A DNA stretch of 64,000 nt from Tridacna crocea. Its lineage: Eukaryota; Mollusca; Bivalvia; Cardiida; Cardiidae. The stretch lies in assembly GCA_943736015.1 (NCBI GenBank), contig OX031062.1, forward strand, positions 51,758,962 through 51,822,961, given 5' to 3'. The notes under the pieces are model-generated. The model made no database searches. It was not told the origin of the DNA and worked only from the letters and a program-made list of their open reading frames with translations. The translations under genes and the position numbers were made by a program. Below are positions 1 to 13,400 of the stretch, piece after piece (the first letter of the stretch is position 1; each line of letters begins with the position of its first letter).

Positions 1-1411
1 ACAATGGATATACATTGCATAAATCTTTGGCTGGGTATCCCTCAGACCTTCTATCCGGGTTCAGAGAGTCTGCGACTGGAAGAATAAACTCATTTGCAAT
101 GTTGACATCACCTGTGTAACTTGTATCAGCAATACAGTCTTGATAAAACTTGAACCAAGCTGCATCATTCAGGCCTGCAAGTGATTTTGTAACACTGTAA
201 CAGAAGGAAACGTCTGGTGGTGTATCTATGGTAAAGGAGGATGCAGATGGCATACTTGTTTGATAATAACATGGGCTCCAACTTATGTCTGTCCAAATAT
301 CTGCGCCCCACATAAACGCACCTTGAAAACCTGTAGCATCATATGCAGCATTACCTATCCCTTCATTGAATCTCCAGATTGCTGATATATCACTAATACT
401 GGTTCTCTTAAAGCTGAAAGAATTATCAATCACTTCTTGAAGACTCAGATCTCTTCTCCAAACCACAAAGTCATCAATGTAACCGTTGAAACCATATCTC
501 TTTGACCCAAAAGATGTTCCTAGCTTGAATTTCCCTCCTGAACAGAATGGATTGGCACCTAGCTCTATATAGCTATTTGAAAACCCTTTCACTTCCACAA
601 TAAGATACATGTTCATTGTAGGTGTGTTAAGACCATTCCAAGTGACAGTAAACTGGTACCATGTGTCTGTACTGACTGAGATTGTGTTAACATCATACCT
701 ATTCTCTGAATCACCAACCACCAATACAGATATATGATTGTTACAAACCAGTGCTGATGTTATATCTCCGCTTGGACATTGGTATGACCAAAGCGTGGTA
801 CATTCATTCTCAGTTTGCTTCATGAAGAAGATCATGTCAATGGTGAATTTGAACTCTGTAAATGTAAAAACTGTGGAAGTTGATAATGGACTGTCATTAA
901 TGTACAGGCCTCGCTCACCTGACACAGGGTTGAAGTGATCATGTACTGTATTTAATGAGGATGAAAATAATTTCCATGATGAAATAAATATGTTTTCAAT
1001 ATTACCCACATTCAGAGGGTATGTAACATCATTTTCTTGCAGTAATATTCCATTGGATGATGTAAATTCATTAACAATGTCATCATCACACTGTCCAAGC
1101 AAACCTTCTGAAGAGAAGCATGCTGCCCTCTCACTGGCCACGAATACATCAATATAACCAACCTTCATGTCCAGGATAATTTTAAATATATCTGAGCCTG
1201 TTAAAGTATACTGTTTTGTTGATGTCATTGTAGCATACAGCTCATGTCCTGGACTTATCCTGTATTGATTCCCTATGATAACTGGTGTCCCATCTAGCCA
1301 AACATTTCCCAATGACCCTTTGTTGTCAGCCTGGAAAACCATTACATTTCCACCAATTGACAGGCTCACCATGTCTGTTGTAAAAACAGGGAGATGGTTG
1401 GATGTAATTAC
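1..1411 (-). CDS. Exon 33 (partial): rest of VWD-like domain and laminin-G-like domains
   Basis: The frame is open for 470 codons and runs off the left edge. The first part continues the VWD-like domain: VSLSIGGNVMVFQADNKG, WLDGTPVIIG, then ACFSSEGLLGQCDDDI with FTSSNG, corresponding to the C-x-x-x-x-GLxG-x-C/F-x-x-x-x-x-x-D/E-F core. A laminin-G/concanavalin-like domain follows: TWYQFTVTWNG, MYLIVEVKG, KFKLGTSFGS, then GFNGYIDDFVVWRRDLSLQE, a typical Laminin_G_3 ending. A second one starts at AIWRFNEGIGNAAYDATG and is cut by the window edge. The acceptor is TTTTCAG at 1412-1413. Confidence 0.9.
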
Positions 1412-4400
1412 CTGAAAATAGATTATTAAAAATTATTGCTCTGAAACAGCAAATGTATCATTAGATTGATCTTTCAAATCTCAACTCATCCATCTTATTA
1501 TAACCATTACAACTAGCCCTAGTTTTAGCCACCCTGAAAGGCAAGACTTATGAAACCATTGGGAGGAAAGGAGAAATTGATGGTAAGAGGCAAATTATTC
1601 CTTGTCTTACAATGCTTTTTACCCAAAAGACAGAAATCACAGATTGAGCTTGTATATTCCATTTGTAGTCTGCAAATGCTTTCAATTTGCATGAGACCAA
1701 AGTATTACAATTTGGTAATTACAATTTGGTAATGGGATAGATTAATAAAAAGGAAAATTCTGGCTATGGGGGAGAAAAAAAATACTACAGATTCCCTGTT
1801 CTGCACATAATAATAGATCTGTACAAAAAAACTTGGCATGATGCATCCAAATCAGACAGGTGCAGTCAATATGTTAAAGCACTTCAATATGTTAAACACT
1901 GTACGGTTTATCTTCATGTTTAACTGATAATTATGTTTCTTTTTTGTCTTAAATTTCCATTTTATTTCTAAGCTGAATAATGATTTTGTTCTTTACAAGA
2001 ACTATGGTAAGTTACAAGAACTATGGCAAGTCTAATAATAAATTGAACCTACATATAGATATGTCAGTTTCATTTCAAAAAAAGATACAACTATCATAAT
2101 TATGGTTTGCAACACTCAATAAAGGGCATTCGGACATTTGCATAAAGTGTCATCTTGGATCAGTCTGCGGAGTCCGCACAGCCTAATTTGAGATGGCACT
2201 TTATGACTACAATGAATTTTGTGCTACAGTAGACTTTCACAAAACAAAAAATAACATAAGAACAGAAAGGGCCGTTTCAGATCAGCCTGCACAGTCCGTG
2301 CAGGCTGATCTGGGAAGACACTTTACATAAATATCCAAATACCCCTTTTTCATATCATCCAAAACAAACAATTATCCTCTACAACACTTTTACCCATAAC
2401 CTTATGGTTCAACTTCTATGAACAGTAATTTAAGGCTAATCATACCTTATGAACAATTACTTCTTGGTTCAACATGCCTCAACAAATTGTAACTTATAGT
2501 TAATATATGTCATGAACAGTAACAATGGATCAACCTGCTATAGGAATTGTGACTAAGTGGTTCACCATAGCCCTATAAACAATAACTTAATGGCTTAACT
2601 TACCCTATGGACAGTAACAGACAGAGTTCCTGTTGGTAAGGCAAGCTTTGTCAGCTGGAATTCTCCAGGCGAATTAAAATCATACATAGCTCCATCATAT
2701 GTCATAACATGTCCATATCCATATAGCATACCTGTATACCATGAAGACTGGCTGTCTGCAAGTACAAATATAAAATGAATTCTTTGGCAAATCATCCATC
2801 CATGCTTTACAACAACAATGAATGAATGAATGAATGAAATGAAATGGAATGAATGAATGAATGAATGAATGAATGAATGAATGGGGTTTCATGGCCCGTC
2901 GACAACAGTGGTCATGTTGGGTGCACTTACAATAATGCAATGCAAAACTTTACAACAAACACTGAACCATTATCGAACAATACCCTATTTTATTGACCCA
3001 TCAGGAGAAGCCTGTTAACCCTTTACTCCATAGATACTCATTTCTACGCACTGCTTGTAGGAGCCTTTGGAAAACATTGTGGCAAAAGGTGAAATTGCTC
3101 GTTGAGCAATTTCACCTTTTGTCACAATGTTTTCTATGCTCTCAAAAGATATCAATACACATAAGAGAAGGCTTCATCCTTGCCATTAGTTAGGGTCAAT
3201 TAGAGATACCAAAGAAATACCTTAATGAGTAAAGGGTTAAAACTACAGCTATCACTAAACGTGATTATACCCCCCACCAGCTCCTTGTCACAAAAACAGG
3301 TCTTTGTCACAGAACGCAGAATGGTTTAGTACAAAAGTAAGATTTAAAAAAAGGTGCAAGGGGAGATAATTCCACAACAAATCATAGCAGGGTCATGAAA
3401 ATTGCACATGCACAACTTCATATATATGAATCCTGTGTGTAAATTTCAGTTCAGTACGTTTAAAACTGTTGGAGTATCACTCTGGACAAATTTGTGTCTA
3501 CAGATGGATGGATCATCTTACGAAATGGACCTTGTGAGAATTGCTCTTTATTCAATGCAACCCAAAGCCTAAGCCTAACCCAATACCTACCAGATGGACA
3601 GAATGAACCCCATAGAGACTAAATGTACAGTTACCCCTAACCGTATGTACGGATGGACAGACAGATGAACAGACAGATGGACAAATGAACAGACAGACAG
3701 ACAGATGGACAGACAGCCATGGTGATTCAAGTATATCTTCCTCCACTTTGTTGTGTGGGGCATAAAAAGCAGTATTTTCTCATTTTCTGACCATGTTTTC
3801 TATCCTTTTGACAACAAATCCAGTCATTTCAGACACATGTAATCCTTCACCTCACAATCCTGAGTTTTAATGACCCTGAGAAAACTCTTTTGAAGACACT
3901 GTAGGAAAAGGAGAAAATGCTGGTAACCAGTATTTTCTCCTTTTCCAAAATGTTTTCTACCCTATCAAAGACGATTTACTCCATGTGAGCCACATTGTAT
4001 TTGTTGCCTGCAACTGCTCTCAAGTTGGACAAGTGTAATTCTTTGTCCCTTGATGAAGAGTTAAGATACTGTCTACAATGGCTTTGAATTTGGACAAGTA
4101 TGAAATGTTGAGGTCCTATAAATTTGTTACACATCCAAGTACATTTAAAATGTCAAAGTTTAACTTTTTACCAAACAACAAAATCTGTGACTTGATAAAA
4201 CTGAAACCGTTTGCAGAGGACAACATCAATGTTAATCAGCAATTGAAATTTGATTTGGAAAAGGTAGAAAATATTGTGGGAAAAGGAGAAAATGCTGGTT
4301 ACCAGCATTTTCTCCTTTTCCCAGAAAGTTTTTAAAAGGTTTCTTTCTCAGAGTCTTTAAAAGTCGGGACTGTGTGGTACAGAGTTAACCCTTTCCCAAA

Positions 4401-7400
4401 CAAGCCCTGGTTTTTACAGGTCTGGAAAAGTAGTCTTTTGAAAACATTGTGGGAAAGGGAGAAAATGCTGGTAACCAGCATTTTCTCCTTTTCCCACACT
4501 GTTTTCTACCCTATCATAGACAGAAATCATCTTGTCAGCAAGAGTTAAATTGTCGTCTGCAAATGCTTTCAATTTGGTCTAGTCCGAAAGTTTGTCATTT
4601 GGGAAAGGGTTAAGACAAGTCACCTTTCGGCTTAAATATAAAACCCACTCTTCAACACAATATTTTTTATGGGGCCTTGTATTTTGCTCGACTGCACTAA
4701 GGAAATTTAGAGAACATATGCACAATCTTGAGAGAAGCAAAAATCAGTGAGAAACAGTTAAATAGCTCTTTACCAAACAACAATATTTTAGACTAATCTA
4801 AATCGAAAGCATTTACAGGCAACAAATCAAATGTGGCCAAATGATGGGATCTGTCTCTAATAGGGAAAAAAATTGTAGGAAAAGGAGAAAACACTGCTTA
4901 CCAGCATTTTCTCTCTCTTTTTTTTTTTTCAAAATGTTCTCAAATCTTTATTTGTAATGGTTGTTAAAGTTCTAGATTTTGCAGTAAAGAAAATGAAAAT
5001 AACATACTATGGTTTATTGCCACAGAGCAATCATTTCCCATCCAATCAGTTTTACAGCTTATACAGTCATCCCCTGGAAGGGCCATCTCTGAACATGAAC
5101 AGTTCCCTGTTGATTTATCACATGCTCCCTTGTCATTACAGGGACTACTAGCACCACCTGGGCATGAACTGCTACAGTCACTTCCAAAGTAACCATGGTA
5201 ACATGTGCAGTTACCTGTCACTGGGACTGCTTCATCCTGAAAACATAGAAAATCCTGTTATTTACCTTACTGATTTATACAGCTTCTCAAGAGGTGCAGG
5301 GAGTAATAATAATAACAGCTGAATAGATATTTTTTGTCCACTGTGGAAACAGTTATAAGTATTTACCCTGCACAAAGCATTCCAGGGTTTTAACTATCCT
5401 GATGAAAAAGGCTTTTGAAAACCTTTAACCCCTTTTGTTTTCTGAAGCTTTCTGGGAAGCTCACTGGTGATAAGCAGCATTTTCTCTTTTATCCACAATG
5501 TTTTCTACCTTGATCGGAGTTAAAATCTAGTCTTGTATCAGTTGAAACTGTAAATATTTCAAAGCTATTTCTGGCTGGTATATTCGAAAAAAGCCGACAC
5601 CTCTCAAACTCAAGATTCACTAGATTTCACATCTGATCTACTTTGACCACAAACTCAGCTAAAATCAAAGGGGGTGAATATTTATACTGTAAATCAAAAT
5701 TTCTTGTAAGTAAAATACCGAACAATACATTTGAATGTATTTTCATAAGCAGCAATCTGCTATCGACTTACTAAATCTAGTGATTTTTTTTTAACCCTTT
5801 CCCAAACAATCCATTGTTCTTACGGGTCAGGAATAGAAGCCTTTTGAAAACACTGTGAGAAAAGGAGAAAATGCTGGTAACCAGCATTTTCTCCTTTTCC
5901 AACAATGTTTTCTACCCTACCATTGAGAAAAATCATCTTTTTAGCAACTGCTAATTTGTCATTTGCAAAATGCTTTCAATTTGGTCTGGTCCAAAATTTG
6001 CTGTTTGGGAAAGGCTTAAAGTTTGATGAGATAAGCTAACCTTAAAGCTGGAAATTCTAAGGGTACAGACAAAGTATTAGAATAGAAGGTTACCAATTGT
6101 GGCTGTTCGTCACATGTAATTCCAAAATCTACACTAGCAAACTGGAAAGCAGGGTCTGGATAGGTCCACAGCAACCAGCCTATGCTCTGATTGGCTGACC
6201 AGTCTTCTAGGCTGTATGGCCTACACAAAATAATTACGGGTACAGTATACAGATTTAAATCATGGTTGAAAGTACAGAGCAAATATTATTCTTTGCATTA
6301 GCTCTGTACCACACAAACCTGAGTTTAAATGGCCCTGAGGAAATGGTATTTTGAAAACTAAGTAAGAAAAAGAAGAAATGTTAGTCACAAAGCATTTTCT
6401 CCTTTTTCCATGAGGTTTTTAAATATTTCATACACAATTGCCATAATTTCAGCAACAGTTAATTTATTGTTCGAAAATTCTTTCAGCTTAAAGAGGTCTG
6501 AGATTTCATAGTTTGGTAAAAAGTTAATCATTTGACAAAACCTCAATATTCAAGTAAGTGTATGAGCAAAAGTTAGCTAAATGAAAATCAACAACAGAAC
6601 CACAACACAGCATGCAAGTGCCTATGTATTGCTGAAGGTGCTTTTTCTGTGAAAATTCCTTGTCTACAAGGATCATAAACTATACAAAAATTCTTTGGAG
6701 GGTTCAACTTTGATAGCCAAAATTAGACCAGTTACATTTGAGACAATCACTGTTCTCTAATAAAAAGCCTGTGCAAGCTGCAATATCTTGAATTTACATC
6801 AATACCTTTTTACTTTTAACCCTTTACCCCATAAGGCATTTCTATGGTACCTCTAATTGACTCTAAATAACAGCAAGGATGAAGCCGTTTCTTGTGTGTA
6901 TATGATACCTTTTGATAGTGTAGAAAACATTGTGGTAAAAGGTGAAACTGCTCGTCATGAGCAATTTCACCTTTTGCCACAATGTTTTCCAAAGGCTCCC
7001 ACAAGCAATACGTCGAAATGAGTATCTATGAAGTAAAGGGTTAAGAAAAAGTTGTATGTTTGTTCTTTAACCCTTTCCCAAACAATCCCTTGTTTTTACG
7101 ACCCTGAGAAAAAAAAATTGTTGGAAAAGGAGAAAATGCTGTTAACCAGCATTTCCTTTTTTTCCAAACTGTTCACCTGAACATTTTCCCAGAAAATGAC
7201 TGGACTAAAAATACGTACCCAACACTAAAAGCATATGTTGTCTCCCCTGGATCAAACTTGGTAGGTAAGGACACACTAATTTCTGATGAACCATTAATGA
7301 AGAAATTATCTCCACTTGAAACAATATATGCATTGTAGGGGTTGGGATTCTGATAACCAAACCAAGCTGTATATTCTCCTGACCCATCAATGGACGTGCA

Positions 7401-10400
7401 GCGGAAGATTGGCATGACTGGATCAAAAACGTAGCCCTCTGCAGCATCCATGTGATCCATAAAGAAACCCTGATTGTCCATACAAGGTATATCACAATCT
7501 GGTCCCTTCCAGTCTGAAAAAAAAACCCACTCTCCTGGCTTAACTCTTTACCATTTAAAAAAAAAAATAGACTTAACATAATGGGAGAAAGGAGAAAAAC
7601 CAGCATTTAACCAGCATTTTTTTTTTTTCATTTTCTTCTATGTTTTTAAAAGCCTTCTTTCCATGACTTCAGATAGAACAGTATCTTATTACTGTACTAC
7701 ATATATCTAAACCTACACTTAAATCAGATTTAACCCATTACCAAATGACAAAATTTTAGACTGGCCCAAATTGAAAGCACTTGCAGGCACAACTCAAAAA
7801 TTGAAATTTGTTTCCAGCAAGATAGAAAACATTGTGGGAAAAGGAGAAAATGCTGATTACCAGCATTTTCTCCTTTTTCCCACAATGTTTTCAAAAGTCT
7901 CATGGTCATAAAAACCAGAGATTGTTTGGTAAAGGTTTAAGTCACACAAAAGAAAAGCATACTGGGAAAGGAAGACTTTACTTTTGACAGATAACCATCT
8001 CGGGATACATAGGAAAAATTAAAACAACTGTAACTTTTCTGGCAATGTTTACAAACGGAAATGTCATTGTCTTGCTTGTACAGAAAAGTTTGAATTTTTT
8101 GACTCCCCTGTATAAATCAAATATTTCTAGACATAACAAGAGCCGTCAGAGACGGGTTATGCTCCCCGAACAAGTGCTTGTCATAAAATATAAGAAATTG
8201 ATATTAATTCACTTCTTTTATCCCAGAAGAACCTGTTCATGCCCCCCAAAATTTGAAGTGAAAAGGCAATTACTATCTTAGAGATAGCCAACACAAACTT
8301 GTAGAGGACAATAAGCCCAATAAGCCCCCTTTAAGCTCCCTTTTCCCATAAGACAATATTGGATCATTGCAATAAATACAACGGGTGTGTGGTTTGTGGC
8401 ATTTTTGAATAATAATTCAAAATTCGAAATTTCATGAAATTTTGAGCAGTCATGTATTAAATATTACATAAAACAATTTTTTACATGAAGCCCCCTTTTT
8501 CCGAGACGCAGCCTGAAATTAAGGAAAAGGAAGAGAGGTACCTGGGCAACGTTCCAACAAGTTCAGATTTGAAATTTCACAAAGTTTTGAGCACTGATAA
8601 AGGAAAACCTAGTGAAAAACAATTTTTTTCCATGAAGTCCCTTTTTTTCCGTGATGCAGCCTTCATTTGAGAAACCAGGAAAGACATATTTGCACATTAA
8701 TAATTCATAGATTGCAAAAACAAAGGGCACATGTTAAAACTTGTAAAACAAGATATAACCATGAAATGTTGACAAAAACTGAACAAGATATTAGTAAAAA
8801 TTGCAATTTTGCATTAGGGTCCCTTTTTCATTATACAAGAAACCCCCTTTTTCCATGACAGAGGGTCAAATTGAAAAACACATAAATAAAGAAACAAGAG
8901 CACATGGTGAAACTTTGAAAAAACAATATAACCATGAAGTTTAATGAAATTTTGACCAAAACTGAATGAAATATTAGTAAAAATTGGAATTTTGCAAGAA
9001 GCCCCCTTTTTCCATGACAGAACGTCAACTTAAAAGACGCCCAGATTAAAAATAGCAAGGGCACATAATAAAACTATCCATAAACAATATAACCATGAAG
9101 TTTCATGATATTCTGACAAAAACTGAATGAGATATTGGTAAAAATTGCAATTTTGCATTAAGCCCCTTTTTTCCATGACACGGGGTCAAATTGAAAATCT
9201 GGGAAAAGTGTATCGGCACCTTACCCTAAGGAGTTCATATATGAAGTTTTATCCAATTTGGTCCAAGGGTTGTGGAGAAATCGCTTCGGACGGACAGACA
9301 GACGGATGGACAGACGAAGCGGCGACTATATGCTCGCCCTTCGGGGAGCATAAAAAAGAAATCTCTCAACCTCATACAACACTACAAAATTTCAGACGTA
9401 TACTTGTTTTGAAGGCACCTGCAGACTACCATTCGTATGTACCTGAAAAAATAGAATTTATCTTTAAAATGATAGAAAATATTGCAGGAAAAGGGTGAAA
9501 ATGCTGGTCACCAGCAATTTCTCCTTTTCCAACAATAGCTTAAGAATTCTGTCTTCCTCACCATCGTTAAAACTCTGGATTGTGTTAAAGGATTAAAGTA
9601 GAATATCTGAAAAAATCTGGATTGCAAGGTCCCTGCAGTCTTACTGTGTCAACAGTGACAGGAAAAGCCCTTTCCATACAAGTAGTCAGTGTATACATAA
9701 AATAAATCACACATACTTGGTGCACATTCTGTACAGTGAGGCATATTCCAACCTTCTTGACATTCGAGACAGCCAGTGTCTGGATCTTTCCAGTGTCCAT
9801 AGATATCATCATCATAGCAGGCACATACATCACCACCTGTTTTAAAGACACAATTGTTCAGAAGATGTGTACACCAACATGTTTTATTCTATTTTAAAGA
9901 TACGTCCTTACAGCTAGAGAACTAAATAATACCCCAACAGTAAAATGGATATATGAAAAAATCTTTGAACTAAAACTAGATATGTCACAACAGCGATTTC
10001 TCTGATGGTCTCCAGAAAATGCATGCATTTTCTATCAGTCATAATCCATTTTACAACAGCAAGGTGCAACGTTTTGCATGAAGATACAAGAATGACCATA
10101 GCTTAACCCTTTACTCCATAGATACTCATTTCTACGCATTGCTTTTAGGAGCCTTTGGAAAACATTGTGGCAAAAGGTGAAATTGCTCATGACGAGCAAT
10201 TTCACCTTTTGCCACAATGTTTTCAATGCTATCAAAAGGTGTCATATACACATAAGAAACAGCTTCATCCTTGCTATTATTTAGGGTCAATTAGAGATAC
10301 CATAGAAATGCCTTATGGGGTAAAAGGTTAACAAAAAAAATGGTCCTATATGGTTTGCTTGGGTTCTAATTCAAAGTGCACCAGTTTTTGTAAATTAAAA

Positions 10401-13400
10401 TTTTAATAATAAAGTGAATATAATTCATCAATGTATCAAATTTTGTCTTCTATACAACAGAACAAATATGCAGTGAGAGAGTTTTGCAAGCTATCTATAC
10501 CATAAACAGTAGCATATCCATGAACACATAGTTTATCACATGTGGTATTGTAGCCTATGTAGTTGTCCCTGCATCTCTCACAGTTATCTCCCACAATATT
10601 CTCAGAACAGGGGCCACAGTCAGATCCAGTGAAACCATGGTAACAGTAACATCGAGGTGTGTCATCTTCCTTCAGAAGGCATTCACCTGTGAAGAAAATC
10701 ATGCAAAGACATTAACTCCTTACCAAACAACAAAATTTCAGACTGGTCCAAATTGAAAGCATTTGCAGATGACAAAAAGAATATTACTCAAAAACTGAAC
10801 CTTGCCTTAGGAAAAGTAGAAACATTGTGGGAAAAGAAGACAATGCTGGTTACCAGCATTTTCTCCTTTTCCTACAGTGTTTTCAGAGGGCTTCTTCCTT
10901 GGCATTGTAAAACCACGGATTGTTTGGTAAAAGTTAATCAATTGATATAATGAAAGGTTTTTTATCTACTAGCAACATCCTAATTACTATAATTATATCA
11001 AAAAAGTTCGCACACATTAATCCTGAATTTCATCATCTTTTACCACTGAGCAATGTTGGATCCTAGAAAGGATTCCAACATTCTCTCAAGACTTTGAATT
11101 TCTCATTTTCCTTTGCTCTTCACCAAATGACAAAATTTTTGACTGGACCAAAATTAATGAAAGCATTTGCAAACAACAAAATGAATGTAGCTTAATTGAT
11201 GATTTCCATATATGGTAGAAAACATTGTGGGAAAAGGAGAAAGTGCTGGTTACCAGCATTTTCTCCTTTTCCCACAATGTTTTCAAATGCCTTCTTCTCC
11301 AGGGTTGTCAAAACTTGGGACTGTATGGTGAAAGGTTAAAATGTTAACTATTAAAGATCAAGGCATTTCATAAGTTCCTAATACAGATAAACTGGACCAT
11401 GATCAGAAGGAAAAGAACACGCTCTATGAAATAGACAATTTCTCAATAGTCTTTGTACGTTTAATTTAACTCTTATCCTGCTGTTCGCGACTATGGATGA
11501 CTTCTGCTGAGAGTGTACAGCAAGATCAGTCTGCACATACATGCAGTCTGATCTTGCTCTACACCCTCCGCTACTCAATTGATAGTTAAACTCATTTAAT
11601 CCTACCTCAGCACTCGTACATTTAGCAAAATAGTTTTGTGAAACCGTCAACCCTTTTTTTTATCGGCAGGACAAGGGTTAATGTATGAATTCAAAAGTTT
11701 ATATTCATCTCTCACTGAAAATCAAATGGGACAGATATTAGCCAAGTCATTTGCTTTAGCAAATCACAAAAATACGAAGAAGTTGTGTTACTTTCAAACA
11801 TAAAAAATTCCTTACCAAGCATACCTTCAGTTCTTTATCAAACAACAAAATCTTAGAACTGTCTAAATCAAAAAAGATGACAAATTTAGAATTGTCTCTG
11901 AAAGGGGTGGAAACATTGTAAGAAAAGAGTAAATGCAGGCTATCTGCATTTTCTCCTTTTTACCACATTGTTACAAAAAAACCATCTTCTAGCTGATTTT
12001 TAAACTCAGAATCGTTCAGTAAATGTTACAGCTACATACCATTTCCACTACATGGATTATCAACAGGCCCAGGACACAGGAATGTTGAACAGTTGGCTCC
12101 ACCAAACCCTGGGTTACAGTTACAAATGGACTCATCCACGGGTCTTGTACATACACCAAAGTCTGAACAGTCAGGCTCACCTTTAGAAAGCAAAATCAGA
12201 AGTAACAAGTTAAAGAACATAATGATCCTTCTAAATATCAATATCATTGTCTCCTGCAGATAGCTTTTTATATCTTACAGGCCATCTGTAACCCTTCACA
12301 AAACAATCTTATGTTTAAAGAATTCAGGGTAAATTGGCTCACTGTGGGGGGAAAAGGAGAAAATGCTGGTAGCTAGCATTTTCGTTTTTCTCTTCATTGT
12401 TTTTTACCCATCTAAAGACAAATTCTTATATTTTAACCACCCCCCCCCCCTTCCCTTACCCTTTTTTTCTATTGTTTGCAAATACCTTCAATATGGATAA
12501 ATCTAAAGTTTTGTCACTAGTTGAAGAGTTAATGAAACTGCTGTGACAAAAGGGAATATTGCTCATAATGAAAAACGTCCCAGGTTACCAGCACTGTCCA
12601 TCTTTCCAACAATATTGTCTAACCTTTCATTGATGTCAGTTAACCCACATTTGTTTTCTGCAGGTATTCTCAATTTGGTCCAGTGTAAAATAAGGTCAAA
12701 TCAAATTTTTCTCATGGGGATGTTTTCAAGTTTATCTGCTACAAACATTTTTCAGGAGATACTGAGTAAATTCATTAGTTTTGCATCATTCTAGTCATTG
12801 ATCAATAAATGAAAAGGAATCTTTAAATTAGTACAGAAAAACAGTTGCACTATTGCTATTTCCAGGTTGTTTTTCTAGGAATATGTAAGAAAGTCATTTG
12901 TAGTGTAGATCAGTTTGTGAAGTCACATTTTAATCTTAATCTACACTGTCTAGAAAGAGAATTGCGCCAGATCCAGCACTTCAAGACCTAAGGGTAACAT
13001 ATGTATTTTTCTAAGTTCTTCACTCAAAACTTATCATTAACATGAAGATGTATGTGAAGAAAATTCAAAAAATTACCCACAACATAGGTTAAGGCCAATA
13101 AAAAGGTTTAAGCATACAAATCCTCATTTTTCTAATCTCTTTCTTTTTCAATCATTTATTTCTTGTGAAGAATACTGCATCATTTACATACCAGGACAAT
13201 CTAGATCTTCACAGTAGTCTCCCTTGAATCCTTCATCACATTCACAAGTCTGAAAATTTAAAACCTGATTAAGTCTTTACCGAACACCAAAATTTTAGAC
13301 TGGTCCAAACTGAAAGCACTTGCAGACCACAAATTAAACATAACTCTAAACATGAAACTTGTTACCAGCAAGGTCGAAAACACTGTGGGAATAGGAGAAA

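Noticed and set aside
4268..4334. Hairpins followed by T-runs as transcription terminators
   Set aside because: The context is eukaryotic introns; the hairpins are the repeated centres of TTAA-bounded elements on both orientations.
8045..9498. Plus-strand frames in the 8.0-9.5 kb region
   Set aside because: They lie in a tandem-core mobile element and follow its repeat units; no domain is visible.
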